Assembly: GCA_019119635.1 (NCBI GenBank)
Contig: DWWP01000039.1
Coordinates: 1 to 33,338 of the forward strand
Direction of reading: 5' to 3'
Source of the DNA: Candidatus Dietzia intestinipullorum
GTDB lineage: Bacteria; Actinomycetota; Actinomycetes; Mycobacteriales; Mycobacteriaceae
Length of the DNA stretch: 33,338 bases
Shown: piece after piece, positions 1-8,030 of the stretch
Layout: every line of letters begins with the position of its first letter
How positions within the stretch are numbered: the first letter of the stretch is position 1
The notes under the pieces: model-generated
Database searches by the model: none
What the model was told of the DNA's origin: nothing
What the model saw: only the letters and a program-made list of their open reading frames with translations
Translations under genes and position numbers: made by a program

Positions 1-3000
1 CCCGCCTCCGACGCGATCCTGCGCGCCGGCCGGTTCTTCCGCCGCGGCGAGGCCTCGGAGGACCTGCGCACGGTCACCCATACCGGCGGCCGTGAATCGG
101 ACGTGTTCTACCGCGACCGCTGGAGTCACGACAAGGTGGTCCGCTCCACCCACGGCGTCAACTGCACGGGCTCGTGCTCGTGGAAGGTCTACGTCAAGGA
201 GGGGATCATCACGTGGGAGGCGCAGCAGACCGATTACCCCGACATCGGCGACGATCTTCCCGGCTACGAACCACGGGGGTGCCCGCGCGGCGCCGCCTTC
301 TCCTGGTACACCTACTCACCGACCCGCGTGCGGTACCCGTACATCCGCGGTCGCCTTGCGGAGCTGTGGCGGGCGGCCCGGGCCCAGCATCCCGACCCGG
401 TGGACGCGTGGGCCTCGATCGTCGAGGACGAGCAGAAGACCGCCTACTACAAGCGCGCCCGGGGCAAGGGCGGACTGGTGCGCTGCCGGTGGGAGGACGC
501 GGTGGAGATCGCGGCCGCCGCCCACGTGTACACCGCCAAGACGGTCGGTCCGGACCGGGTGGCCGGCTTCTCCCCGATTCCCGCCATGTCCATGGCCTCG
601 TTCGGCGCCGGCTCCCGGTTCGTGGAGATGTTCGGCGGCTCCATGCTCTCGTTCTACGACTGGTATGCCGACCTGCCCGTGGCCTCGCCGCAGGTGTTCG
701 GTGATCAGACCGACGTTCCCGAGTCCGCCGACTGGTTCAATTCGTCCTACCTGGTCATGTGGGGCTCCAACGTGCCCGTTACCCGCACCCCGGACGCCCA
801 CTTCATGACGGAGGCCCGCTACAAGGGCCAGAAGGTGGTGGTGGTCTCCCCCGACTACGCGGACAACACCAAGTTCGCCGACGAGTGGCTGCACCCCCAC
901 CCCGGCACGGACGGCGCGCTGGCCATGTCGATGGTCCACGTGGTGCTCACCGAGTTCTACGCTCGTAGATCCACGCCGGAGTTCGAGCAGTACGCCAAGA
1001 AGTACACCGACCTGCCGTTCCTCGTCACCCTGCGCACGCGGGACGACGGCGCGGTCCTGCCGCACAAGTTCGTCACTGCGGACGCTCTCGGCGCCGGGGT
1101 CCTGGACGCCGACCCGGGAGAGAACGCGGCCAACAAGACCGTGCTCGTCGACGCCGCGACGGGCCGTTTGGTGGTGCCCAACGGCACGGTCGGCCACCGG
1201 TTCGGCGAACAGTCCGCGGGTGATTGGAACCTCGACCTGGGCGACGTCGACCCCGCGCTGACCATGCTCGACACCCGCGACGGCACCGCGGAGGTCCTGC
1301 TGCCCCGGTTCGACACCCCGCGCGGCGAGGCCGACACCATCACCCGCGGGGTGCCCTACCGGACCGTGACGGGCGACGACGGCGAGGTGCTGCGCGTCGC
1401 CACGGTGCTGGATCTGATGATGGCGCAGTTCGGCGTGGGTCGCGAGGGCCTGCCCGGGACTTGGCCCGCGGGGTACGACGACCCGGCGCCGTACACACCT
1501 GCCTGGCAGGAACAGCACACCGGCGTGCCGGCCGCCCAGGCCGAGCGCATCGGGCGCGAGTTCGCGCGCAACGCCCTCGAGTCCGGCGGGCGGTCGATGA
1601 TCCTCATGGGCGCCGGCACCAACCACTGGTTCCACTCGGACCTCATCTACCGGGCGTTCCTCGCGCTGACCATCCTCACCGGCACCCAGGGCGTCAACGG
1701 CGGCGGGTGGGCGCACTACGTGGGCCAGGAGAAGGTCCGCCCGCTCACCGGCTTCCAACAGGTGGCCATGGGGCTCGACTGGTCGCGGCCGCCGCGGCAG
1801 ATGATCGCCACCGCGTTCTTCTACCTCCACACCGGACAGTGGAAATACGACTCCTACGGCGCCGACGTGCTGGCCTCCCCCACCGGCGAGAAGCGCTTCG
1901 CTGGCATGAGCACCCCGGACCTCGTGGCCATGTCCGCACGGCTGGGCTGGATGCCGTCGTTCCCCACTTTCGACGCCAACCCGCTCGACCTGGGAGCAGA
2001 GGCCACCGCCGCCGGGACCTCCCCGGCCGAGCACGTGGTGGACCGCATCAAGGATGGCTCGCTCCGGTTCGCCGCCGAGGACCCCGACGGCCCCGGCAAC
2101 GCCCCCAAGATCCTCACCGTGTGGCGGTCCAACCTGCTCGGTTCCTCGGCCAAGGGCGACGAGTACTTCCTCCAGCACCTTCTGGGCACCGACTCGTCGT
2201 TGCGCGCCGACCAGGCACCCGAGGGGCACCGGGGACGCGACATGGTGTGGCGGGACGACGCCAAGGACGGCAAGCTCGACCTGCTCACGACGCTGGATTT
2301 CCGCATGACGTCCACGACGCTGTTCTCGGACCTCGTGTTCCCCGCCGCCACCTGGTACGAGAAACACGACCTCTCCTCGACGGACATGCACCCGTTCGTG
2401 CACTCGTTCAACGCGGCGATCAACCCGCCCTGGGAGACCAAGACGGACTTCGAGACGTTCCGGCTCCTGGCGGAGAAGGTCTCCGAGTTCAGCCACGGCC
2501 ACCTCGACACCCGCACGGACGTGGTGGCGGTCCCCCTCGCGCACGACACACCGGACGCGCTCGCCAACCCGGGCGGCACGGTCGACGACTGGAAGGATGG
2601 GGCGTTCGAGCCGGTCCCGGGTCGGAACTTCCCCAAGATCGTGGCCGTGGAACGCGACTACCGGCTCCTCGGCGAGAAGTTCGGCTCCCTCGGCCCGCTC
2701 GCCGAGGAGGTCGGCATGCCGGTCAAGGGGCTGATGCTCAAGCCCGACCAGGAGATCGGGGTCCTGCTGAAGGCCAACGGTGAGACCCGCTCCGGTGTCG
2801 GGAAGGGACGACCGCGGCTCGACACCGACATCCGGATGTGCGAGGCGATCCTGTCCCTGTCCGGCACCACCAACGGGCGCCTGGCCACCCAGGGGTTCGA
2901 GCAGCTCGAGGCGCAGACCGGGCGCGAGCTCGCCGACCTGTCGCGTGGCGAGGAGGGCAAACGGATCACCTTCGCCGACACCCAGTCCCGCCCCCAGCCC

Positions 3001-3699
3001 GTCATCACCTCCCCCGAGTGGTCGGGGTCCGAACACGGCGGCCGGCGGTACAGCGCGTTCGTCATCAACGTCGAGCGGCTCAAGCCGTGGCACACGCTCA
3101 CCGGCCGCATGCAGTTCTTCATGGACCACGACTGGATGGCGGAGGTCGGCGAACAGTTGCCGGTGTACCGGCCGCCCCTGAACATGCACGAGCTGTACGG
3201 CGAACCCCACCTCGGCAGTGCGGACGGGTCCGGCGGCGGTGCCGCGCTCACGGTCCGCTACCTCACGCCGCACAACAAGTGGTCCATCCACTCGGAGTAT
3301 CAGGACAACCTGCTCATGCTGAGCCTCTCCCGCGGTGGGCCGACCATCTGGATGAGCAACGAGGACGCCGAGCTCATCGGGGTCACCGACAACGACTGGA
3401 TCGAGGCCGTCAACCGAAACGGCGTCGTGGTGGCGCGAACCGTCGTCTCGCACCGCATGCCGTCGGGCACGGTCTACATGCACCACGCCCAGGACCGGAC
3501 GGTCGACGTCCCCATCGCGGAGACATCCGGTAAGCGCGGCGGCATCCACAACTCCGCCACACGGATCCTCATCAAACCCAGCCACCTGATCGGCGGGTAC
3601 GCGCACTTCACATACGCGTGGAACTACATCGGGCCGACAGGGAACCAACGTGACGAGGTGACGGTCATCCGCCGTCGCTCGCAGGAGGTGCAGTACTGA
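1..3699 (+). CDS. narG: Respiratory nitrate reductase alpha subunit NarG (5' end outside window)
   Basis: Catalytic subunit of the cytoplasm-facing, membrane-bound nitrate reductase; it reduces nitrate to nitrite at a bis-MGD molybdenum centre. The frame is open from base 1 and already reads conserved NarG sequence (RTVTHTGGRESDVFYRDRW), so the true start lies upstream, probably a dozen or so codons away judging from remembered mycobacterial NarG. Counting from base 1 as codon 1, the His/Cys3 ligands of the FS0 cluster are H51, C55, C59 and C94. The Asp that binds Mo (E. coli Asp222) is D224 in WYADLPVASPQ. The segment GSNVPVTRTPDAHF and the C-terminal PSHLIGGYAHFTYAWNY also match the family. 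The visible 1232 residues are close to the full family length. The stop overlaps the narH start (TGATG), so translation is coupled. Confidence 0.98.
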   Translation, partial: PASDAILRAGRFFRRGEASEDLRTVTHTGGRESDVFYRDRWSHDKVVRSTHGVNCTGSCSWKVYVKEGIITWEAQQTDYPDIGDDLPGYEPRGCPRGAAFSWYTYSPTRVRYPYIRGRLAELWRAARAQHPDPVDAWASIVEDEQKTAYYKRARGKGGLVRCRWEDAVEIAAAAHVYTAKTVGPDRVAGFSPIPAMSMASFGAGSRFVEMFGGSMLSFYDWYADLPVASPQVFGDQTDVPESADWFNSSYLVMWGSNVPVTRTPDAHFMTEARYKGQKVVVVSPDYADNTKFADEWLHPHPGTDGALAMSMVHVVLTEFYARRSTPEFEQYAKKYTDLPFLVTLRTRDDGAVLPHKFVTADALGAGVLDADPGENAANKTVLVDAATGRLVVPNGTVGHRFGEQSAGDWNLDLGDVDPALTMLDTRDGTAEVLLPRFDTPRGEADTITRGVPYRTVTGDDGEVLRVATVLDLMMAQFGVGREGLPGTWPAGYDDPAPYTPAWQEQHTGVPAAQAERIGREFARNALESGGRSMILMGAGTNHWFHSDLIYRAFLALTILTGTQGVNGGGWAHYVGQEKVRPLTGFQQVAMGLDWSRPPRQMIATAFFYLHTGQWKYDSYGADVLASPTGEKRFAGMSTPDLVAMSARLGWMPSFPTFDANPLDLGAEATAAGTSPAEHVVDRIKDGSLRFAAEDPDGPGNAPKILTVWRSNLLGSSAKGDEYFLQHLLGTDSSLRADQAPEGHRGRDMVWRDDAKDGKLDLLTTLDFRMTSTTLFSDLVFPAATWYEKHDLSSTDMHPFVHSFNAAINPPWETKTDFETFRLLAEKVSEFSHGHLDTRTDVVAVPLAHDTPDALANPGGTVDDWKDGAFEPVPGRNFPKIVAVERDYRLLGEKFGSLGPLAEEVGMPVKGLMLKPDQEIGVLLKANGETRSGVGKGRPRLDTDIRMCEAILSLSGTTNGRLATQGFEQLEAQTGRELADLSRGEEGKRITFADTQSRPQPVITSPEWSGSEHGGRRYSAFVINVERLKPWHTLTGRMQFFMDHDWMAEVGEQLPVYRPPLNMHELYGEPHLGSADGSGGGAALTVRYLTPHNKWSIHSEYQDNLLMLSLSRGGPTIWMSNEDAELIGVTDNDWIEAVNRNGVVVARTVVSHRMPSGTVYMHHAQDRTVDVPIAETSGKRGGIHNSATRILIKPSHLIGGYAHFTYAWNYIGPTGNQRDEVTVIRRRSQEVQY

Positions 3700-5354
3700 T
3701 GCGTGTCATGGCTCAGATGTCCATGGTGATGAACCTCGACAAGTGCATCGGATGCCACACGTGCTCGGTCACGTGCAAGCAGGCGTGGACCAACCGATCC
3801 GGCACCGAGTACATGTGGTGGAACAACGTCGAGACCCGGCCCGGCCTCGGATACCCCCGCACTTACGAGGACCAGGAGAAGTGGAAGGGCGGCTGGGAAC
3901 TCGGGAAGAACGGGCGCCTCAAGCTCAAAGCTGGCGGGCGCGTCAAGAAGCTGCTCGAGATCTTCTCCAGTCCCACCATGCCGTCGTTGGACGACTACTA
4001 CGAGCCGTGGACGTACGACTACGACATGCTGGTGTCCTCTCCGCTCCAGGAACACACCCCGGTGGCCCGCCCGTACTCGCTGATCAGTGGCAAACCGATG
4101 AACATCGAGTGGTCGGCGAACTGGGACGACGACCTGGGGGGTTCGCCCACCCACATGAAGGACGACCCGATCCTCGGCAAGATCAGCGAGGAGGTCAAGA
4201 CGGAGTTCGAAGAGACCTTCATGTTCTACCTGCCGCGGATCTGCGAACACTGTCTCAACCCGTCGTGCGTGTCCTCGTGTCCCTCCGGCGCGATGTACAA
4301 GCGGGTCGAGGACGGCATCGTGCTGGTGGACCAGGACCGGTGCCGCGGCTGGCGGCAGTGTGTGACCGGGTGCCCGTACAAGAAGGTGTACTTCAACCAC
4401 CGCACGGGCAAGGCGGAGAAATGTACGTTCTGCTTCCCCCGCATCGAGGTGGGAATCCCCACGGTCTGCTCGGAGACGTGCGTGGGGCGACTCCGCTACA
4501 TCGGGCTGGTGCTCTACGACGCCGACAAGGTGCTCGAAGCAGCGTCGGTTCCGGACGAGCACGATCTGTTGGCCGCCCAGCGCGAATGCTTCCTCGACCC
4601 GAACGACCCGGAGGTGATCGCAGCTGCGCGGGAAGAGGGCATCCCCGAGGACTGGATCGAGGGCGCGCAACGCTCCCCGATCTGGCAGCTGATCTCCCGG
4701 TTCGAGGTGGCCCTGCCACTGCATCCAGAATACCGGACCATGCCGATGGTCTGGTACGTCCCGCCGCTGAGCCCCATCGTCGACCGGGTGACGGCCGACG
4801 GCGGCGACGGCGAGGACTCCGACACCCTGTTCGGCGCGATCGACACGATGCGCATCCCCATGGAGTACCTCGCCGAGTTGTTCACCGCCGGCGACGTCGA
4901 CACCGTCCAGGTGGTGCTCAACCGTCTCGCCGCGATGCGCACGTACATGCGCGACATCAACCTCGGACGCGAGCCCCGTGGCGAGATCTGCGAGGCAGTG
5001 GGCATGAGCGAGGAGGACGTGTACGACATGTACCGGCTCCTCGCCCTGGCCCACTACGACGAGCGGTACGTCATCCCCACCACCCACCAGGAGGAGGCGC
5101 ACTCCCTCGAGGAACTGGTGACCGAGTGCAGCCTCGACTACGAGGGCGGCCCGGGGATGATGGGCGACTCCGGCCCGTTCGGCGAGGGCTCGGGCGACCA
5201 GGCGCTGCCCATCGCCGTGGAGAGCTTCCATGCCCTCCGGCAACGACAGACGTCGGACACCATCGCGTCACCGGACGACAAGGACCGGCGCGTCAATCTC
5301 CTCAACTGGGACGGGCTCGGCACGGGCGGACTCTTCCCACGGAAGAAGGACTGA
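3699..5354 (+). CDS. narH: Respiratory nitrate reductase beta subunit NarH
   Basis: Iron-sulfur subunit that carries electrons from NarI haem to NarG. Of 551 residues, the N-terminal MRVMAQMSMVMNLDKCIGCHTC aligns with the start of E. coli NarH, which supports the ATG overlapping the narG stop. An AGGAGGT at 3683-3689 sits 9 bases upstream. Four cysteine clusters are visible: CIGCHTCSVTC near residue 16, CEHCLNPSCVSSC near 183, CRGWRQCVTGC near 216, and CTFC plus CSETC near 243-263. The Trp in CRGWRQC replaces one cysteine, the known signature of the 3Fe-4S cluster in NarH. Three bases separate its stop from narJ. Confidence 0.98.
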   Translation: MRVMAQMSMVMNLDKCIGCHTCSVTCKQAWTNRSGTEYMWWNNVETRPGLGYPRTYEDQEKWKGGWELGKNGRLKLKAGGRVKKLLEIFSSPTMPSLDDYYEPWTYDYDMLVSSPLQEHTPVARPYSLISGKPMNIEWSANWDDDLGGSPTHMKDDPILGKISEEVKTEFEETFMFYLPRICEHCLNPSCVSSCPSGAMYKRVEDGIVLVDQDRCRGWRQCVTGCPYKKVYFNHRTGKAEKCTFCFPRIEVGIPTVCSETCVGRLRYIGLVLYDADKVLEAASVPDEHDLLAAQRECFLDPNDPEVIAAAREEGIPEDWIEGAQRSPIWQLISRFEVALPLHPEYRTMPMVWYVPPLSPIVDRVTADGGDGEDSDTLFGAIDTMRIPMEYLAELFTAGDVDTVQVVLNRLAAMRTYMRDINLGREPRGEICEAVGMSEEDVYDMYRLLALAHYDERYVIPTTHQEEAHSLEELVTECSLDYEGGPGMMGDSGPFGEGSGDQALPIAVESFHALRQRQTSDTIASPDDKDRRVNLLNWDGLGTGGLFPRKKD

Positions 5355-5357
5355 GCC

Positions 5358-6080
5358 GTGGCACCCCAGTTCCTGGCCGGCACCGGGTTCGGCAGCGACC
5401 TGTTCGCCCGCGTGCGCCAGGCGGTGTCCCCCGCTGCGCGACGGTCGGTCGGCCGCGGGGCCCCGGGAGATCCGGCGCTGTATCAGGCGGCGTCCCTGCT
5501 GCTGGACTACCCGCACCAAGAGCTCCTCGACCGGCTGCCACTCATCCGGGAGCTGGTCGACGAGCGCGGGGCCGAGGCGGAGCCGATGCTGCCGCTGCTC
5601 GATCTCCTCGCCAGCCGGCCGCTGGAGGACCTGCAGGCCGAGTACGTCGAGACGTTCGACCTGCGCCGACGCTGCTGCCTCTACCTGACCTACTACCGCT
5701 ACGGCGACACCCGTAAGCGGGGCACCGCCCTGGTGGACTTCAAGGACGCCTACTCCACGGCCGGCGCCGTCATGGAGGCCGCCGAACTCCCCGACCACCT
5801 GGGGGTTCTGCTCGAGTTCGGTGCGCAGTACGACCTGGAACGGTGCCGGACGCTCCTCGTCGAGAACCGCGCCGGGCTCGAGCTGCTGCGCCTGTCGCTG
5901 ACCGACCGGGAGTCCGCGTGGGCGGGCGTCCTCGAAGCCGTGTCCGCCACTCTCCCGGCGATCGGTGGTGACGACCATGACGCGGTCCGCCGTCTCGTCG
6001 CCCAGGGTCCGCCCGACGAAGATGTCGGTCTCGAAGCGTTCACCTCGTCGTCCTACCTCGAAAGCGGGGCCCGACCATGA
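5358..6080 (+). CDS. narJ: Nitrate reductase assembly chaperone NarJ
   Basis: Cytoplasmic TorD/NarJ-family chaperone that holds apo-NarGH while the molybdenum cofactor is inserted and before it docks on NarI; it is not part of the final enzyme. It has 240 residues, close to E. coli NarJ (236). Family features are the all-helical pattern and the segment LYQAASLLLDYPHQELLDRLP near residues 36-56, then YVETFDLRRRCCLYLTYY near 96-113. The start is GTG, three bases after the narH stop, with AGAAGGA at 5344-5350 as ribosome binding site. The stop overlaps the narI start (ATGA). Confidence 0.95.
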   Translation: MAPQFLAGTGFGSDLFARVRQAVSPAARRSVGRGAPGDPALYQAASLLLDYPHQELLDRLPLIRELVDERGAEAEPMLPLLDLLASRPLEDLQAEYVETFDLRRRCCLYLTYYRYGDTRKRGTALVDFKDAYSTAGAVMEAAELPDHLGVLLEFGAQYDLERCRTLLVENRAGLELLRLSLTDRESAWAGVLEAVSATLPAIGGDDHDAVRRLVAQGPPDEDVGLEAFTSSSYLESGARP

Positions 6081-6868
6081 TCGGATCGAACTCAGTCGAC
6101 GTGACCACCCTCGACATCCTGCTGTGGGTGGTCCTACCGTACGTCTGCCTGGCCGTCTTCGTGCTCGGGCACGTGTGGCGGTACCGCTACGACAAATTCG
6201 GCTGGACCACCCGGTCGAGCCAGCTGTACGAATCGCGTCTGCTGCGCTGGGGCAGCCCGCTGTTCCACTTCGGCATCCTGTTCGTGGTGGGCGGCCACAT
6301 CATCGGTCTGGTGATCCCCAAGTCGTGGACCGAGGCGATCGGCATCACCAACGACATGTACCACTGGCTCGCGGTGGGCATCGGCGCGGTCGCCGGCGTC
6401 TGCACCGTGGTCGGGCTGGCGATCCTCATCTACCGCCGACGCACGGTCGGTCCGGTGTTCTCGGCGACCACCGCCAACGACAAGGTGATGTACATCTTCC
6501 TCGGCGCTACGATCTTCCTGGGCATGTCCAACACGGTGGTCGGCAACATCCTCAGCCACTACGACTACCGCGAGGAGCTGGCCGTCTGGTTCCGCGGCAT
6601 CTTCTGGTTCCAGCTGGACCCCGGACTGATGGTGAATGCCCCGATGACGTTCAAGGCACACGCGGTGGTGGCCTTCCTCCTGTTCGCGATCTGGCCGTTC
6701 ACGCGACTGGTCCACGTGTTCTCGGCCCCAATCGGCTATCTGTGGCGCCCGTACGTCGTCTACCGCTCACGGGCGACCGGCCAACTCGGCAACCGTCCGT
6801 ACCGCCGCGGCTGGGTGCGCAAGGACGTCGGCGACGTGAGCCGTCGCGTCGGCGCCGGGCGGAGGTGA
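6077..6868 (+). CDS. narI: Respiratory nitrate reductase gamma subunit NarI
   Basis: Membrane cytochrome b subunit that oxidises quinol and passes electrons to NarH. It has 263 residues and five hydrophobic segments (about 12-32, 62-80, 96-118, 138-158, 195-215). The four haem ligands of the E. coli protein (H56, H66, H187, H205) are matched at a constant offset by H64, H74, H195 and H213, in HFGILFVVGGH and HAVVAFLLFAIWPFTRLVH. It is the last gene of narGHJI. It converges on the abi-like gene with only 18 bases between stops, and I see no terminator there. Confidence 0.97.
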   Translation: MIGSNSVDVTTLDILLWVVLPYVCLAVFVLGHVWRYRYDKFGWTTRSSQLYESRLLRWGSPLFHFGILFVVGGHIIGLVIPKSWTEAIGITNDMYHWLAVGIGAVAGVCTVVGLAILIYRRRTVGPVFSATTANDKVMYIFLGATIFLGMSNTVVGNILSHYDYREELAVWFRGIFWFQLDPGLMVNAPMTFKAHAVVAFLLFAIWPFTRLVHVFSAPIGYLWRPYVVYRSRATGQLGNRPYRRGWVRKDVGDVSRRVGAGRR

Positions 6869-6886
6869 TCTGCTGGGGGCGGGGCG

Positions 6887-7888
6887 CTACTGCGAGCGAC
6901 TGTCGGAGATCCGTCTGCTCCAGAACTCGTCACCCGCCCAGTTTTCGGGGACGCCCATGCCACGCAGATTCATCGGAGACCGCGTGCTGAGCAGTTCGTG
7001 GAGCCGCCGCGCCCAGCCGCTATGCGGAGACACCGAAGCAAGGACAGACTGAAGAGACACCAGCACGGGATAGAGCCGCTTCCTCGAGCGATCCGGCAAC
7101 GCATCTGCGTCTTTGAGCCACGAGATCGTCGATGAGTTCGGTATCGCCGGGTATACACCGAGACCAACGTTCCAGAGCCGGCCGTGGTGGGCGCAGATGT
7201 TGCGCACGCGGACGTAGGTCGGCATCCACGACTCGAGCACCGGGGCCGTCAGGCCGACGCTCCTCGCGATAGCAGTCCTGTCAGAGCGTCGGCGCAGGTT
7301 GCGGTAGGCGCTCGTCAATTGCCCGATCGTCAGCATCTCGACCACGAGCCAGGACGGAGGTAACTCGGGCGCGGCGTAGGTCGTGAGGTAGTGCTCGAGC
7401 GCGGATCGGTGGACCAACACGTCCTCTCCGGCGTCCGGGGCTCCGCGGAGGCGCTCGTCGCACGCCTCCCTCACGATCTTCAGGAGTCCTGCATGCTTAC
7501 CTCGGTGCCGGAAGTGCGAGACATCGGTATACCAGTGGGAATCGTCGTAGGCCACCGACATGTGGTCGGTCAGAGCCGCGCGCACGGCGACCTCGATCCG
7601 CTCCAATGCGTCCATCACCAGGAGTCGCAGCGCACGGTCGAAGGCATAGAGGTCCAGGACGTCGTCGAACGAAGTCCCCTCCCTGAACAGATGGTCTGGA
7701 CCGCCGTTTTGGAACGGGATCGTGTACGGGGACAACCTGTAGTAACCGATGTGCTGCAGGTACCTTCGTGCTTTGGCCCGGTCGGGAACATGGAGCCCAC
7801 GGTCTTGGACGCGTTCCACGAGATCTTCAATGCTCAACGGCGGTTTGTCGAAGGCGATCAGACCGCGCGGCCGCAGTGATCGACGCAT
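6887..7888 (-). CDS. Abi_2 family (AbiD/AbiF-like) HEPN protein, putative RNase toxin or phage defence
   Basis: A 333-residue protein of the Abi_2 family, whose members include the lactococcal abortive-infection proteins AbiD and AbiF. The N-terminal RRYLQHIGYYRLSPYTIPF (residues 41-59) is the family signature. The motif RNICAH at R229-H234 inside VRVRNICAHHGRLWN fits the HEPN RNase R-x4-H active site. I chose the ATG at 7888 because the family sequence begins there and GGGAGGGGG lies at 7900-7892; the longer open frame (to 8098) would run through the leader hairpin. GC is visibly lower than in the neighbours: by hand 34/60 in 7021-7080 and 36/60 in 7501-7560, against 46/60 in 8161-8220. That suggests acquisition. 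A hairpin plus U-run lies 24 bases upstream (see the ncRNA entry). Family and motif are clear; RNase activity and defence role are inferred. Confidence 0.88.
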   Translation of the reverse strand: MRRSLRPRGLIAFDKPPLSIEDLVERVQDRGLHVPDRAKARRYLQHIGYYRLSPYTIPFQNGGPDHLFREGTSFDDVLDLYAFDRALRLLVMDALERIEVAVRAALTDHMSVAYDDSHWYTDVSHFRHRGKHAGLLKIVREACDERLRGAPDAGEDVLVHRSALEHYLTTYAAPELPPSWLVVEMLTIGQLTSAYRNLRRRSDRTAIARSVGLTAPVLESWMPTYVRVRNICAHHGRLWNVGLGVYPAIPNSSTISWLKDADALPDRSRKRLYPVLVSLQSVLASVSPHSGWARRLHELLSTRSPMNLRGMGVPENWAGDEFWSRRISDSRSQ

Positions 7889-7912
7889 AGACCCCCTCCC
7901 GGCCTGAGGCAG

Positions 7913-7959
7913 AAAAAATCCCCCAAGTGCGCATCGTGGAGAGGCGTGGGGGATGTGGT
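7913..7959 (-). ncRNA. Candidate small leader RNA / antitoxin-like RNA upstream of the abi gene
   Basis: On the minus strand, ATCCCCCA (7954-7947) pairs perfectly with TGGGGGAT (7925-7918). The loop is 21 bases, and six T follow (7918-7913), giving the shape of an intrinsic terminator. A TACTAT -10 box lies just upstream (7971-7966), so a transcript of about 45 nt would end before the abi start codon at 7888. AbiF-type genes are known to be preceded by a conserved small RNA that acts as antitoxin; this candidate rests on position and shape only, not on a covariance match. The loop bases CCTCTCC (7944-7938) can pair with GGAGGGG (7899-7893) of the abi Shine-Dalgarno, with one G-U pair. Alternatively it is the terminator of the VOC gene. 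Confidence 0.45.
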
Positions 7960-7965
7960 GTTTCC

Positions 7966-8008
7966 ATAGTAGCACGACCCCGCGCTCTCCGTACTCGCAC
8001 GGTCGTGC
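7966..8008 (-). promoter_or_regulatory. Candidate promoter and inverted repeat for the leader RNA/abi
   Basis: An extended -10 (TGC then TACTAT, 7974-7966) lies 7 bases before the proposed RNA start. I see no good -35. The arms GCACGACC (8008-8001) and GGTCGTGC (7979-7972) form an 8-bp inverted repeat with a 21-base spacer whose proximal arm touches the extended -10, so it could be an operator. A nested GCACG-AC-CGTGC (8008-7997) is also present. Confidence 0.4.
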
Positions 8009-8030
8009 CGTCACCGCGAAACCGGACAGC

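Noticed and set aside
103-105. GTG as the start of narG
   Set aside because: The codons before it, from base 1, already encode conserved NarG sequence (RTVTHTGGRESD), so it is an internal valine.
316-3648. Very long open frame antisense to narG
   Set aside because: It is a GC-rich shadow frame: composition is low-complexity Arg/Gly/Val/His with no family motif, while the plus strand is a certain narG.
3624-5243. Long open frame antisense to narH
   Set aside because: Shadow of narH with no recognisable domain or ribosome binding site.
6869-6886. Terminator between narI and the abi gene
   Set aside because: Only 18 bases, G-rich, with no hairpin and no U-run on either strand.
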